A program made the position numbers and the translations under genes. The notes under the pieces were generated by a model that was given only the letters and a program-made list of their open reading frames with translations, was not told the DNA's origin and ran no database searches. This document shows, piece by piece, positions 11,859 to 21,193 of a DNA stretch of 64,000 bases (the stretch's first letter is position 1; each line of letters starts with the position of its first letter). Source of the DNA: Neotabrizicola shimadae (GTDB lineage: Bacteria; Pseudomonadota; Alphaproteobacteria; Rhodobacterales; Rhodobacteraceae); NCBI RefSeq assembly GCF_019623905.1, contig NZ_CP069370.1, positions 2,790,001 through 2,854,000 of the forward strand. The letters run 5' to 3'.

Positions 11859-12505
11859 TGGAATTCGACTACGACCCGCCCCCCGATCCCCCGGCGATCC
11901 TGCACATCGACGACCAGATCATCGTGGTGGACAAACAGCCGGGCCTCCTCTCGGTGCCCGGCAAGCTGGAAGGCCGGCAGGACTGCCTGGAATCCCGCCT
12001 GCGCGCGATCCACCCCGACACGCTTCTGGTGCACCGGCTGGATTGCGACACCTCGGGCGTGATGATCTTTGCGCGCACCAAGAAGGCGCAAGGGTTCCTC
12101 GGGCAGGAGTTCGAGAAGCGCCGCGCGAAAAAGGTCTATGTCGCGCGCCTCTGGGGCCACCTGCACCCCGACGCGGGCCGCGTGGACCTGCCCATTTGTG
12201 CCGACTGGCCGAACCGCCCGAAACAGATGGTCAGCCACGACCACGGCCGCCCTGCCCAGACCGACTGGCAGGTGACAGACCGCCCGCCCGGCGAGACGCG
12301 CGTGCGCCTCATGCCGCTGACCGGCCGCAGCCACCAGCTGCGCCTGCACATGGCCGAACTCGGCCACCCGATCCTCGGCGATCCCATCTACGCCACCGGC
12401 CCCGCCCGCGACGCCCCGCGCCTGATGCTGCACGCCGAAAGCCTGACGCTGCACCACCCCGCCGACGGCCGCCCCGTCACCTTCACCGCGCCCTGTCCGT
12501 TCTGA
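11855..12505 (+). CDS. RluA-family RNA pseudouridine synthase
   Basis: 216 residues. The catalytic motif LLVHRLDCDTSGVMIFA holds the essential Asp of HRLD, IIVVDKQPGLLSVPG is the N-terminal strand, and LTGRSHQLRLHMAELGHPILGD is the conserved C-terminal half. There is no S4 domain, so this is the short single-domain type (RluA- or TruC-like). It modifies uridines in rRNA or tRNA; the exact site is not predictable here. The start overlaps the stop of the methyltransferase gene; an ATGATG doublet leaves one residue of ambiguity. Confidence 0.88.
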   Translation: MMEFDYDPPPDPPAILHIDDQIIVVDKQPGLLSVPGKLEGRQDCLESRLRAIHPDTLLVHRLDCDTSGVMIFARTKKAQGFLGQEFEKRRAKKVYVARLWGHLHPDAGRVDLPICADWPNRPKQMVSHDHGRPAQTDWQVTDRPPGETRVRLMPLTGRSHQLRLHMAELGHPILGDPIYATGPARDAPRLMLHAESLTLHHPADGRPVTFTAPCPF

Positions 12506-12570
12506 TCCGCCGGCTTGGCCGCGCCCCCGCACCATGCAAGATTGCCCCGCATCCCAGCCCCGGCCCGCGC

Positions 12571-12738
12571 ATGACCATGCCTGATCTTTCCACGATCTTC
12601 TGGATGGGCCTCCTGGTCCTGATCGTCGGCGCCATCGTCGCCTTCTACGCCTGGGCCATCGTCAACCGCGCTCGCGCGCTTCACCGCGCCATGATCGCCC
12701 TGCGCGACCGCATCGACGGCTCGAACGACCCGCGCTGA
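12571..12738 (+). CDS. Small single-span membrane protein, unknown
   Basis: A 55-residue reading frame from ATG 12571: a short hydrophilic start, one hydrophobic segment (GLLVLIVGAIVAFYAWAIV, about 13-31), then a basic amphipathic tail RARALHRAMIALRDRID. Codon choice matches neighbouring genes, with many C- and G-ended codons. It lies between the pseudouridine synthase and cphA on the same strand. No function is recognised. It is too short to rest on coding statistics, so it is given moderate weight. Confidence 0.5.
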   Translation: MTMPDLSTIFWMGLLVLIVGAIVAFYAWAIVNRARALHRAMIALRDRIDGSNDPR

Positions 12739-12830
12739 AGCCGCCGGCGCCACAAACCGCTTTCGCCGCGGGAACGGCCCGGCTAGCAATGACCCATGCC
12801 CGTCACACGGGCGGCCAGCGGAGGCGCGCA

Positions 12831-15572
12831 ATGCAGATCGTCAAAACCTCGGTCTATGTCGGGCCCAACACCTGGGCCCGCGACCCCCTGATCCGGCTGA
12901 CGGTGGACCTGCACCGCCGCGCCGGCAAGCCGGTGTCGGACTGGGGCGAGGCGCTGATCGGCCCGCTTCTGGCCCATGTCCCCGCTTTGGCGCGCGCGGT
13001 GACCGAAGACGGCGCGCCGTTCCTGGATCGCGCGCGCACCGCGCCCGATTGCGGGCTGGGCGAGCTGATGGCCCAGGTGGCGCTGGCCCTGGAAGACCAG
13101 GCCGGCGCGCCGGGCAACCGCGCCTTCACCCGCCCCGCCAAGCATCCCGACGAAGTCGAGGTGCTGTTCGGCTATGAATCCGAACAGATCGGCCTGCGCG
13201 CCGGCGACCTGGCGCGCGACCTGATTCTTGACATCATCGCACCGGAAGACGGCTCCTCGCTGGAGGATTTCCCCGAGAAACTTGACGATTTCCTGTATTT
13301 CGCCGAGCGCCGCTCGCTTGGCCCCACCGCCCGCGAACTGGTCCGCGCCGCCGAAGCGCGCGACATTCCCTGGGTCCGCCTGAACGATGCGAGCCTCATC
13401 CAGGTCGGCCAGGGCAAGTACCAGAAGCGGATCGAGGCCGCACTGACCAGCCAGACCTCGCATATCGCGGTGGAAATCGCCTCCGACAAGGAGCTTTGCG
13501 CCCGGCTCCTGTCCGACCTGGGCCTTCCCGTCCCGGTGCAGCGTTATGTCCGCGACCCGCAAGAGGCGGCGGAAGAGGCCGAGGACATCGGCTTTCCCGT
13601 GGTCATCAAGCCGGTCGATGGCAACCATGGCCGCGGTGTCACGGTGAACATCACCACCCCCGAAGCCGCCGAGGAAGCCTTCCTCATCGCCGAACAGGAA
13701 GGCAGCGGCGTGGTCGTGGAAAGCATGATCCCGGGCGACGATCACCGGCTTCTGGTGGTCAACGGCGTCCTCGTGGCCGCCGCCAAACGGATGCCCGGCC
13801 ATGTGGTGGGCGACGGCAAACGCACGGTCCTGGACCTGGTGGAAGAGGTGAACGCCGACCCGCGCCGCGGCAAGGGGCATGAAAACATGCTCACCCGGCT
13901 GGAACTGGACGCGGTGGCAGACAAGCTTTTGTCCGAAAAGGGCTATGACCACGCCACCGTGCCCGCGGCGGGCGAAGTCGTCTACCTGCGCAAGACCGCC
14001 AACCTGTCCACCGGCGGCACCGCCATCGACGTGACCGACGTGATCCACCCCGACAACCGGCTGATGGCCGAACGCGCCATTCGTGCCGTGGGGCTGGACA
14101 TCGGCGGCGTGGATTTCCTGACCACCGACATCACCAAGAGCTACCGCGAAACCGGCGGCGCCATCTGCGAAATCAACGCCGGGCCGGGAATGCGGATGCA
14201 TATCTCGCCGTCCGAAGGCCAGGGCCGCGACGTGGGCGGCGCGGTGATGGACATGCTGTTCCCGCCGGGCAGCCCCAGCCGCATCCCGATCGCCGCGCTC
14301 ACCGGCACCAACGGCAAGACCACCACGGCGCGGATGCTGGCGCATGTGCTGAAGATGGCAGGCTTCACCGTGGGCCAGACCTCGACCGATGCGGTCTATG
14401 TCGATGGCAACGTGACGGTGAAGGGCGACATGACCGGCCCCGCCTCGGCCTCGATGGTGCTGCGCGACCCCACGGTGGACATGGCCGTCCTGGAAACCGC
14501 GCGCGGCGGCATCGTGCGGGCGGGTTTGGGCTACCGTTTCTGCGATGTGGGCGCCGTGTTGAACGTCACCTCCGATCACCTAGGCCTCGGCGGCGTCGAT
14601 ACGCTGGACGAACTGGCCGAGGTCAAGCGGCTGGTGGTCGAGGTCGCCAAGGACTGCGCCGTGCTGAACGCCGACGATATCCAGACGCTCCGCATGGCCG
14701 AACACACCACGGCGACCCACATCTGCTATGTCACGAAGAACCCCGATCACGCGCTGGTGCGCGAGCATATCCGGCTGGGCAAGCGCGCCGTGGTGCTGGA
14801 GGCGGGGTTGAACGGCCAGCAGATCGTGATCTACGATCACGGCAATCAGATCCCGCTGATCTGGACCCACCTGATCCCGGCCACGCTCGAAGGCAAGGCG
14901 CTGCACAACGTGGAAAACGCGATGTTCGCCGCCGCCATGGCCCATGCGCTCGGCCTCTCGCTGGACCAGATCCGCACCGGCCTGCGCACCTTCGACAATT
15001 CCTTCTTCCAAAGCCCCGGTCGGATGAACGTCTATGACGAACACGGCTTCCGCGTGATCCTGGACTACGGGCACAACGAGGCCGCGGTGGGCGCCATGGT
15101 CGATCTGGTGGAACGGCTGCAACCGATGGGCCGCCGCATCACCTGCGTCACCTGCCCCGGCGACCGGCGCGACGAGGATGTGAAGGCCGTCGCGCGCAAG
15201 GTGGCCGGCCATTTCGACCAGTACATCTGCCACAGCGACGACAACCCGCGAGGCCGAACGCCCACCGAAGTGCCCGAGATGATCCGCGACGAGCTGATTG
15301 CGCATGGCGTGCCGCCCGAAGCCATCCTGATCGAGCCGTCCGAGGAGAAATCGGTCGAAGCGGCGCTCGACATGGCGCGGCCCAACGACCTGGTGCTGAT
15401 CTTCTGCGATGGCATCACGCGCTGCTGGAAGAAGATCATCTACCACAAGCCGAAAGAAGCCGCGCGCCCGGTCCCGCCCGAGGCGCGGGTCACGGCTGCG
15501 GGCTTCGCCGTGCCCGAGGGCTATGCCCTGGTCAGCGACGACCGGGGCGTGCGCATCCAGCGCCGGGAGTGA
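12831..15572 (+). CDS. cphA: Cyanophycin synthetase
   Basis: 913 residues from ATG 12831, with GCGGAGG upstream. The order is typical: an N-terminal domain, an ATP-grasp domain (about 200-470; ELCARLLSDLGLPVPVQRYV, FPVVIKPVDGNHGRGV, CEINAGPGMRMHISPSEGQ) and a Mur-ligase-like domain opening with the P-loop ALTGTNGKTTTARML (about 487-501). The two ATP sites alternately add Asp to the backbone and Arg to the side chain of multi-L-arginyl-poly-Asp. The degradative enzyme is encoded 20 bases downstream, so a nitrogen/carbon reserve cycle is encoded as one operon. Confidence 0.93.
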   Translation: MQIVKTSVYVGPNTWARDPLIRLTVDLHRRAGKPVSDWGEALIGPLLAHVPALARAVTEDGAPFLDRARTAPDCGLGELMAQVALALEDQAGAPGNRAFTRPAKHPDEVEVLFGYESEQIGLRAGDLARDLILDIIAPEDGSSLEDFPEKLDDFLYFAERRSLGPTARELVRAAEARDIPWVRLNDASLIQVGQGKYQKRIEAALTSQTSHIAVEIASDKELCARLLSDLGLPVPVQRYVRDPQEAAEEAEDIGFPVVIKPVDGNHGRGVTVNITTPEAAEEAFLIAEQEGSGVVVESMIPGDDHRLLVVNGVLVAAAKRMPGHVVGDGKRTVLDLVEEVNADPRRGKGHENMLTRLELDAVADKLLSEKGYDHATVPAAGEVVYLRKTANLSTGGTAIDVTDVIHPDNRLMAERAIRAVGLDIGGVDFLTTDITKSYRETGGAICEINAGPGMRMHISPSEGQGRDVGGAVMDMLFPPGSPSRIPIAALTGTNGKTTTARMLAHVLKMAGFTVGQTSTDAVYVDGNVTVKGDMTGPASASMVLRDPTVDMAVLETARGGIVRAGLGYRFCDVGAVLNVTSDHLGLGGVDTLDELAEVKRLVVEVAKDCAVLNADDIQTLRMAEHTTATHICYVTKNPDHALVREHIRLGKRAVVLEAGLNGQQIVIYDHGNQIPLIWTHLIPATLEGKALHNVENAMFAAAMAHALGLSLDQIRTGLRTFDNSFFQSPGRMNVYDEHGFRVILDYGHNEAAVGAMVDLVERLQPMGRRITCVTCPGDRRDEDVKAVARKVAGHFDQYICHSDDNPRGRTPTEVPEMIRDELIAHGVPPEAILIEPSEEKSVEAALDMARPNDLVLIFCDGITRCWKKIIYHKPKEAARPVPPEARVTAAGFAVPEGYALVSDDRGVRIQRRE

Positions 15573-15591
15573 CGGGAAAGCACCGCCGCAG

Positions 15592-17775
15592 ATGGCCAGA
15601 TTTCCCTTCAAAGCCGCCGCCAAGGCCGCCGGGGGCCGGCGTCTGGCCGTCATCGGTGGCCGGCTGGAAGATGACAACGCCGCCATCTACGGCGAGATGC
15701 ACCGCCTGTCGGGCGGGCGCATCCTGATCCTGCCCACGGCTTCGGCCGAACCCCAGGCGGTGGGCGAGGAAAGCCTGGCCGCCTTCCGCGCGCATGGATT
15801 CCAGGCGGAAGTCTCGCCGCTGTCGGGCGAGAATGCCGCCCAACTGGCCGACCGGCCCGAGGTGGCGGCGCAGATCGCGCGCATGGGCCACGTCTATTTC
15901 ACCGGCGGCGACCAGGCGAAGATCCTTGCCGCCCTCCTGCCCGGCGGTCGCGAAAGCGCGGCGCTGAAGGCGCTGCGCAAGGCGCATGGCAAGGGCGGGC
16001 TGATCGCCGGGTCCAGCGCCGGTGCGGCGATCATGTCAGAGCCCATGCTTCTGGGCGGCACCTCTCTGGAAGCCGTGGTGCATGGCGTCACCGACGAGGC
16101 CGAAGAGCCGGGCCTGATGATGGGCGGGGGCCTTGGCTTCTTTCCCTTCGGCATGGTGGACCAGCATTTCATCAAGCGCGGGCGGCTCGGCCGGCTCGTG
16201 GTGGCGATGGAGGCGGCAGGGGCTGTCACCGGCTTCGGCATCGACGAAAACACCGCGCTCATCGTCGAGGGCGCGGCGGCGCGTGTCGTGGGCGAATACG
16301 GCGTGATGCTCCTGGACCTGTCCGAGATGCAGACCGACGCAAACCGCCGCATCTACCAGGACTTCCGCCTGAGTTACCTCGACAACGGCGACAGGCTGGA
16401 CCTGCGCAAGCTCCGCGCCCATCCGGCCGAAACGAAGCGCCGGGTCGGCGCCGCCGAGATCGCCTATCGCGGCAACCTTCGGTCGCGCCGAAACGCCTTC
16501 GGCGCCTACACGCTCTATGACCTGATGGCCCGCCTGGTGCTGGGCGACCCCGCCACCTATGCGCAAGACCGGGTCGAGGCGTTCGATGCCAAGAGCGGCG
16601 TCAACGTCTCGGTGATCCTCGAACGCCAGCCCGAAACGAAATGCCTGATCGCCACGCCGGAATCGGGCCTGCGCATGACCGCGCTCGACTTCCGTGCCAC
16701 GATCTCGACCGAAAAGCTCAGCGCCACGCGGCTGGCCGACCGCATCGGAAGGCGCGCCCGCACCTACGGCATGGACCCGCGCCCCGACGCGAGGCTCATC
16801 CTCCTGGGCTCCACCCCGGTCAGTTCCGACGCGGCGATGGTCGCGGGCCCGCTCGCCGCACTGAAAGGCGGCAAGGTCGGCGTGCTGGCCGCCGCCTCGG
16901 CCGAACCGGCCCGCACCGCGCGCGACCACATCGCGCTGCTGGCCCGCCACGGGATCGAGGGTGTGGACCTCGGCGTCACCATCGACACCGTGGAATATGC
17001 CGCGCAGGACCGCGCGCTTCTGGAGGCGGTCGAGGGCATGGCCGGCATCCTCCTGTGCGGCGGCAACCAGATCCGGCTGGTGGAAACCCTCGTTCACCGC
17101 GGCGAGGAAAGCGCCCTCCTGCGCGCCATCGCCCGCGCCCATGCCGGCGGCGCGGCGCTCATCGCGGCCTCCGGCGCCGCCTCTGCCCTGTCCGGCGTGA
17201 TGATCGCCGGCGGCTCCACCTACGAGGCGCTGCGCTTCGGCGTCTCCTCCGACGTGGGCCACCAGGGCCTCGCCATCCAGGAAGGCATCGGCCTCTTTGC
17301 CGGCGGCATCGTGGACCAGAACCTCATCGGCCACGACCGGCTCGGCCGCCTCGTCGTCGCCTGCGCCGAGGAAAACGAACGCTTCGGCATCGGCGTCTTC
17401 GAGGATTCCGCCGTCATCGCCACCCAGGCCGGGATGCGGCTGGAAGCGGCCGGCAAGGACGGCTTCGTCCTGGTCGAGGTCGATCCGATGCAGCTTGTCC
17501 TGCAAAGCGACAACTTCGAGGCCCGCGGCGTGCGCCTCACCGTCTTCGGCCCCGGCGATACCGTGGACCTGCGCGACGGCACCACCACCCGCGCCGGCGA
17601 CGGCGCGGCAGGTGCCCGGATCCTGGAACGTCTGGTCAAGGGCCTGGCCGAAGAGGCCCGCGCCGCCATGTCAGGCGACGATACGGGCTTTCATGGCGTC
17701 ATGGTCCGCCCCGGCGATGCGCAGGGCGCCACCGCCTGGCTCGACATCGCCTGCCCGCGCGACGAAAACGCCTGA
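15592..17775 (+). CDS. cphB: Double-domain cyanophycinase (CphB-CphB')
   Basis: 727 residues. The first domain (about 15-300) is a standard serine-peptidase-like cyanophycinase, with YFTGGDQAKI, nucleophile motif GSSAGAA (Ser142), DQHFIKRGRLGRL (His192) and GFGIDENTAL. A linker of about 130 residues follows. The second domain (about 430-720) is homologous, with LLCGGNQIRLVETL and RFGIGVFEDSAV, but its Ser527 lies in AASGAAS rather than GxSAGA, and the His position is Asn577 in DQNLIGHDRLGRL. The enzyme hydrolyses cyanophycin to beta-Asp-Arg dipeptides. The second half looks catalytically dead and may bind polymer or dimerise. Forms an operon with cphA. Confidence 0.85.
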   Translation: MARFPFKAAAKAAGGRRLAVIGGRLEDDNAAIYGEMHRLSGGRILILPTASAEPQAVGEESLAAFRAHGFQAEVSPLSGENAAQLADRPEVAAQIARMGHVYFTGGDQAKILAALLPGGRESAALKALRKAHGKGGLIAGSSAGAAIMSEPMLLGGTSLEAVVHGVTDEAEEPGLMMGGGLGFFPFGMVDQHFIKRGRLGRLVVAMEAAGAVTGFGIDENTALIVEGAAARVVGEYGVMLLDLSEMQTDANRRIYQDFRLSYLDNGDRLDLRKLRAHPAETKRRVGAAEIAYRGNLRSRRNAFGAYTLYDLMARLVLGDPATYAQDRVEAFDAKSGVNVSVILERQPETKCLIATPESGLRMTALDFRATISTEKLSATRLADRIGRRARTYGMDPRPDARLILLGSTPVSSDAAMVAGPLAALKGGKVGVLAAASAEPARTARDHIALLARHGIEGVDLGVTIDTVEYAAQDRALLEAVEGMAGILLCGGNQIRLVETLVHRGEESALLRAIARAHAGGAALIAASGAASALSGVMIAGGSTYEALRFGVSSDVGHQGLAIQEGIGLFAGGIVDQNLIGHDRLGRLVVACAEENERFGIGVFEDSAVIATQAGMRLEAAGKDGFVLVEVDPMQLVLQSDNFEARGVRLTVFGPGDTVDLRDGTTTRAGDGAAGARILERLVKGLAEEARAAMSGDDTGFHGVMVRPGDAQGATAWLDIACPRDENA

Positions 17776-17819
17776 CCTGCGGCGAAAGTCGCATCTGGTG
17801 CGCCCCGCCCCTTCCGGCT

Positions 17820-18137
17820 ATGCGGCGGCGCATGATCCTTCGCCCCGCCCTGATCGTCCTGATGCTCGCCCCCGCTTCGGCTCTGGCCCAGACCTGGCCT
17901 CAGCAGAAATGCGCCCTCTTCACCGAAGCCTGGGCCACATCGGCCCCCGCCGAAGGCAAGGGCGCCCCCAGCCCCGGCTTTCGCCAGAAGATCGAAGCCT
18001 TCATCGCCTCGGGCTGCGAAACGCCGCGCGATGCCTGCCCGGCGACCAAGGCCGATGTGGAACTCGCCGATGCGCTGGCCTTGATCGTGGCTCTGGAAGG
18101 CATGTCCACGACCTTCCTGCCGATCGCCTGCCCCTGA
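17820..18137 (+). CDS. Small secreted cysteine-containing protein, unknown
   Basis: 105 residues. The N-terminus is a clear Sec signal peptide (MILRPALIVLMLAPASALAQ from the internal ATG at 17832) with an ALA-Q cleavage site. The mature part of about 80 residues carries four cysteines (KCALF, SGCET, DACPA, IACP), suggesting two disulphide bonds in the periplasm. No family is recognised. It is 44 bases behind the cyanophycinase gene and converges with a serine hydrolase, with a single base between the stops. Both 17820 and 17832 are possible starts. Confidence 0.55.
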   Translation: MRRRMILRPALIVLMLAPASALAQTWPQQKCALFTEAWATSAPAEGKGAPSPGFRQKIEAFIASGCETPRDACPATKADVELADALALIVALEGMSTTFLPIACP

Positions 18138-18138
18138 G

Positions 18139-19332
18139 CTACTCCATCGCCGCCTTCAGGATCTCGACCAGCACCGTATTGGCATGGTCCGCCTCGCCCT
18201 CGGCCCCGCTGTTCAGCGCAATGGTCGCCACCAGATCCTTGTCGGGCAGATAGGCATACAGCACCCGGAAGCCCATCGACTCGCCCTCATAGGTCCAGCC
18301 GTCGCCCATCGCGCTGGAAAAGCCCGAAACCCCCAGGCCAAAGCCATGCGGGTCATCGGCGCTGGCGCGACCGATGGTCTTGCCGGTCTTCATGCTGACC
18401 ACATCGGTCAGCTCGGCCTTGCCCGCCGCATCCAGCACATCGCCCGCAAACAGCGCCCGCACCCACAGGTTCACCTGCGCGGGCGACGACACGATCCCCC
18501 CGGCCGCCCCGGCCCAGGACATGTCGGCCAGCTTGATGTCGTCGGTCTCGAACGCCTTCAGCTCGGGCATGGCCGCGGCCACGAAATAGCCCGAGGCCAT
18601 GCGGTCCGTCACATCCTTCGGGAAGACGCCTTCGACATAGTGGCTGTCGGTCAGGCCGTAGCGGTCGCCGAAAAACCGGGTCTGGAACGTCTCCTGCACC
18701 GTCATGCCGCCCGCCCGTTCGATCACCATGCCGGCAAGGATGTAATTTGTGTTGGAATAGTCATATCCCTCGGTCGCCTCCGGCGCGCCGGGATAGGTCG
18801 GGTCCACGAAGCCCACCAGAACCGCGGGCGAGAAATGCCGGCCCATCCCCAGCTTCTGGAATGTCTCGGCCATGGCGGGCGCGTTGTCATAGCCCATGAT
18901 CCCGCTGGTCATGTTCAACAATCGGCGGATCGTCACGTCCTTCCAGGCGGGATATTCCGGGGTCCATTTGCCCAGCGTGTCGTCCAGATCCACCTTGCCC
19001 TCGGCCTGCAACTGCAACAGCGCGGCGGCGGTGAAGGATTTGGACACGCTGCCGATTTGGTACAGCGTTTCCGGCGTGATGGGCGCGGCATCGGCGGCGG
19101 TCGAGACCTTGCCCGCCCCCAGGTTCACCATCGCGCCCCCCGGCAGGCTGACGCTGACGGAGATGCCGGTCGCCCGCTCGCCCGGCGCGGTGTCGCGCAC
19201 ATAGGCATCGGCGATGGCCTGCACTTTCTGGCGCAGGACCTCCGGATCGGCGGCAAAGACGGGAAGGGCAAGGGCGGGAAGGGCAAGGCCGGCCAGAAGG
19301 CCGGCAAAAGCGGCACAAACGGAAAAACGCAT
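18139..19332 (-). CDS. Serine hydrolase, class C beta-lactamase/DD-peptidase family
   Basis: 397 residues with a signal peptide (MRFSVCAAFAGLLAGLALPA, cut near VFA-AD). The active-site triad motifs of the family are S95-V-S-K98 in YQIGSVSKSFTAAALL and Y192-S-N in YDYSNTNYILAGMVIE. The third motif is less clear, probably near GDGWTYEGESMGFR. Such periplasmic proteins range from D-aminopeptidases to esterases, and true beta-lactamase activity cannot be inferred. It is transcribed alone, convergent with the small secreted protein. Confidence 0.85.
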   Translation of the reverse strand: MRFSVCAAFAGLLAGLALPALALPVFAADPEVLRQKVQAIADAYVRDTAPGERATGISVSVSLPGGAMVNLGAGKVSTAADAAPITPETLYQIGSVSKSFTAAALLQLQAEGKVDLDDTLGKWTPEYPAWKDVTIRRLLNMTSGIMGYDNAPAMAETFQKLGMGRHFSPAVLVGFVDPTYPGAPEATEGYDYSNTNYILAGMVIERAGGMTVQETFQTRFFGDRYGLTDSHYVEGVFPKDVTDRMASGYFVAAAMPELKAFETDDIKLADMSWAGAAGGIVSSPAQVNLWVRALFAGDVLDAAGKAELTDVVSMKTGKTIGRASADDPHGFGLGVSGFSSAMGDGWTYEGESMGFRVLYAYLPDKDLVATIALNSGAEGEADHANTVLVEILKAAME

Positions 19333-19392
19333 GGCTGATGAAATCCGGTTGATGAAAGGGGATGGGCAGACCTGCCCATCCCGTCTGTCCTG

Positions 19393-19833
19393 TCAGTGGC
19401 TCGCCGGCCAGGCGAATTCCGGCCGCAGGCCGCCAAAGACCGGGCGGCCGTCCTGCGGCGGGGGATAGCCCTTCGTCTCGTCCCAGAAGGCGTGATAGCT
19501 GGCCTTGGGGAAGGCGGCATCGTCATAGCCCATGACATTCGGCACGGCGACGCGGATCCGCTTCTGTTTGTCGTCCAGCATCAGAACGGCGCCGCAATCG
19601 GTGCACAGGCAAATCTCCAGCGGGCCGCCGGGATTCTGTGCGTTGAAGGGCACGCGCTTCATCTTCTCGGGGTGATCGACGTTCAGGTCGCCATAATCGA
19701 AAAAGGCGACATGGGTGGTGTGCTGGCCGGTCACGGCCTTGCACACATTGCAGTGACATTCATGGTTGTCGATGGGCTCTGCCTTCGCCGTCACATGGAC
19801 GTGCTGGCAGCCACCCGCATAGGGCGCGGTCAT
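19393..19833 (-). CDS. GFA-domain zinc protein
   Basis: 146 residues from ATG 19833, preceded by GGAGGAAGTC. Zinc-binding cysteines lie in ECHCNVCKAVTGQHT and LCTDCGAVLM, and the C-terminal part is family-typical (PKASYHAFWDETKG). It has a single GFA (Mss4-like) domain, unlike the double-domain protein at 9514. It lies at the end of the gluconate operon on the same strand, 92 bases after gntK, so cotranscription is possible but a metabolic link is not evident. Confidence 0.82.
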   Translation of the reverse strand: MTAPYAGGCQHVHVTAKAEPIDNHECHCNVCKAVTGQHTTHVAFFDYGDLNVDHPEKMKRVPFNAQNPGGPLEICLCTDCGAVLMLDDKQKRIRVAVPNVMGYDDAAFPKASYHAFWDETKGYPPPQDGRPVFGGLRPEFAWPASH

Positions 19834-19925
19834 GACTTCCTCCCTGGAACGGGCGCCGCTTCCGGGCGTCCCGGCGCCAAGCGTAAGGCGGTTCCGGGAT
19901 TCGCGGAAGCACCGCCGTTCCGGCG

Positions 19926-20429
19926 TCAGACCTTGGCCCCTGTCCGCAGCCAGCCCACCGCCCGCGCGGCGATCTCGGGGACGGGCGCGGCCACGTCCAG
20001 CGTGATCGCCGCCTCGTCCGGGCCGGGCGGTTCCAGCGCCGCGAACTGGCTGTCCAAGAGCGTGGCGGGCATGTAATGCCCCGTACGCGCCGCCATGCGC
20101 GCGCCGATCACCTCGCGGCTGCCCGCCAGGTGGACAAAGCGCACCGGCCCGCCCGCCCCCGCCCGGATACGGTCGCGGTAGGCCCGCTTCAACGCGGAAC
20201 ACCCCAGGATGACAGGCGCCCGTTCGGCCAGAACCGCCGCCACCCGGTCCAGCCAGGGCCAGCGGTCAGCGTCGGTCAAGGGCACGCCGGCCGCCATCTT
20301 GGCGACGTTCTCCGCCGGGTGCAGGTCGTCCCCGTCGATATAGGGAATGTCCAGCAGCGCGCCCATCGCCGCGCCCACGCTGGACTTGCCGCAGCCCGAC
20401 ACGCCCATCACCACCACGCGCAGGGTCAC
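19926..20429 (-). CDS. gntK: Gluconokinase
   Basis: 167 residues. The P-loop is VVMGVSGCGKSSVGAAMG (about 6-23), then DGDDLHPAENVAKMAAGVPL, the substrate-binding signature of GntK-type gluconokinases, and CSALKRAYRDRIR. It phosphorylates D-gluconate to 6-phosphogluconate, the substrate of the dehydrogenase two genes upstream. It overlaps the SDR gene by four bases. Length is normal for the family. Confidence 0.92.
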   Translation of the reverse strand: MTLRVVVMGVSGCGKSSVGAAMGALLDIPYIDGDDLHPAENVAKMAAGVPLTDADRWPWLDRVAAVLAERAPVILGCSALKRAYRDRIRAGAGGPVRFVHLAGSREVIGARMAARTGHYMPATLLDSQFAALEPPGPDEAAITLDVAAPVPEIAARAVGWLRTGAKV

Positions 20430-21193
20430 AGCGACACCGTGATCCCGCCATCGACGTAAAGGATATGACCGTTCACAAAGCTGGAGGCGTCCGAGGCCAG
20501 GAACAGGCAGGCCCCCACCAGCTCATCCACCTGCCCCCACCGCCCCGCCGGCGTGCGCTTTTCCAGCCAGGCATTGAAGGCCGGGTCGGCCAGCAGCGCC
20601 GCGTTCAGCGGCGTCTCGAAATAACCCGGCGCGATGGCATTGCAGTTCAGCCCGTGCCGCGCCCAGTCGGTCGCCATGCCCTTGGTCAGGTTGCCCACCG
20701 CCCCCTTGGTCGCCGTGTAGGGCGCGATGGTGGGGCGGGCCAGCGCCGTCTGCACAGAGGCGATGTTGATGATCCGCCCCCGCTTGCGCGCAATCATATG
20801 GCGCGCCACCGCCTGCCCGACGTGAAAGACGCTGGCGATGTTGGTCTGCAACAGCCGCTCGAAGGCTTCCGGCGGGAAATCCTCCAGCGGCGCGCGATGC
20901 TGGATGCCTGCGTTGTTCACCAGGATGTCGATCGGCCCGATGCCGGCCTCGAACCCGTCCACCGCCGCCCGCGCCGCCGCATGGTCCGTCACGTCAAACA
21001 CCAGCGCCCGCGCGCCGGGCACCGTGGCCGCCGCCGCCTCCACCCGCGCCGCATCGCGCCCGTTCAGCACCACCTCGGCCCCCGCCGCGGCCAGCCCCTT
21101 CGCCAGCGCGAAGCCAATGCCCTGCGACGAGCCGGTGACAAGCGCCCGCCGCCCCGTCAGGTCGAACAGGTTCAGTCCGGCCGGAAGCGTCAT
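20426..21193 (-). CDS. SDR oxidoreductase, gluconate 5-dehydrogenase-like
   Basis: 255 residues, a classical short-chain dehydrogenase: TGSSQGIGFALAKGLAAAG is the cofactor loop, NNAGIQHRAPLEDFP follows, the catalytic Ser/Tyr/Lys are in IASVQTALARPTIAPYTATKG, and the C-terminus ends in VDGGITVSL. Its place between gnd and gntK points to interconversion of gluconate and 5-ketogluconate (IdnO/Gno type), feeding ketogluconates into the pentose phosphate pathway. Substrate is inferred from context. It overlaps both neighbours by four bases. Confidence 0.8.
   Translation of the reverse strand: MTLPAGLNLFDLTGRRALVTGSSQGIGFALAKGLAAAGAEVVLNGRDAARVEAAAATVPGARALVFDVTDHAAARAAVDGFEAGIGPIDILVNNAGIQHRAPLEDFPPEAFERLLQTNIASVFHVGQAVARHMIARKRGRIINIASVQTALARPTIAPYTATKGAVGNLTKGMATDWARHGLNCNAIAPGYFETPLNAALLADPAFNAWLEKRTPAGRWGQVDELVGACLFLASDASSFVNGHILYVDGGITVSL

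Noticed and set aside
12783-14579. 600-codon minus-strand frame inside cphA
   Set aside because: Antisense shadow of a gene whose domains are complete; His/Gly/Arg-rich composition typical of GC-driven false frames.
18139-19332. Resistance-type AmpC beta-lactamase
   Set aside because: SxxK and YSN motifs are shared by many serine hydrolases. No ampR is present and the third motif is unclear.
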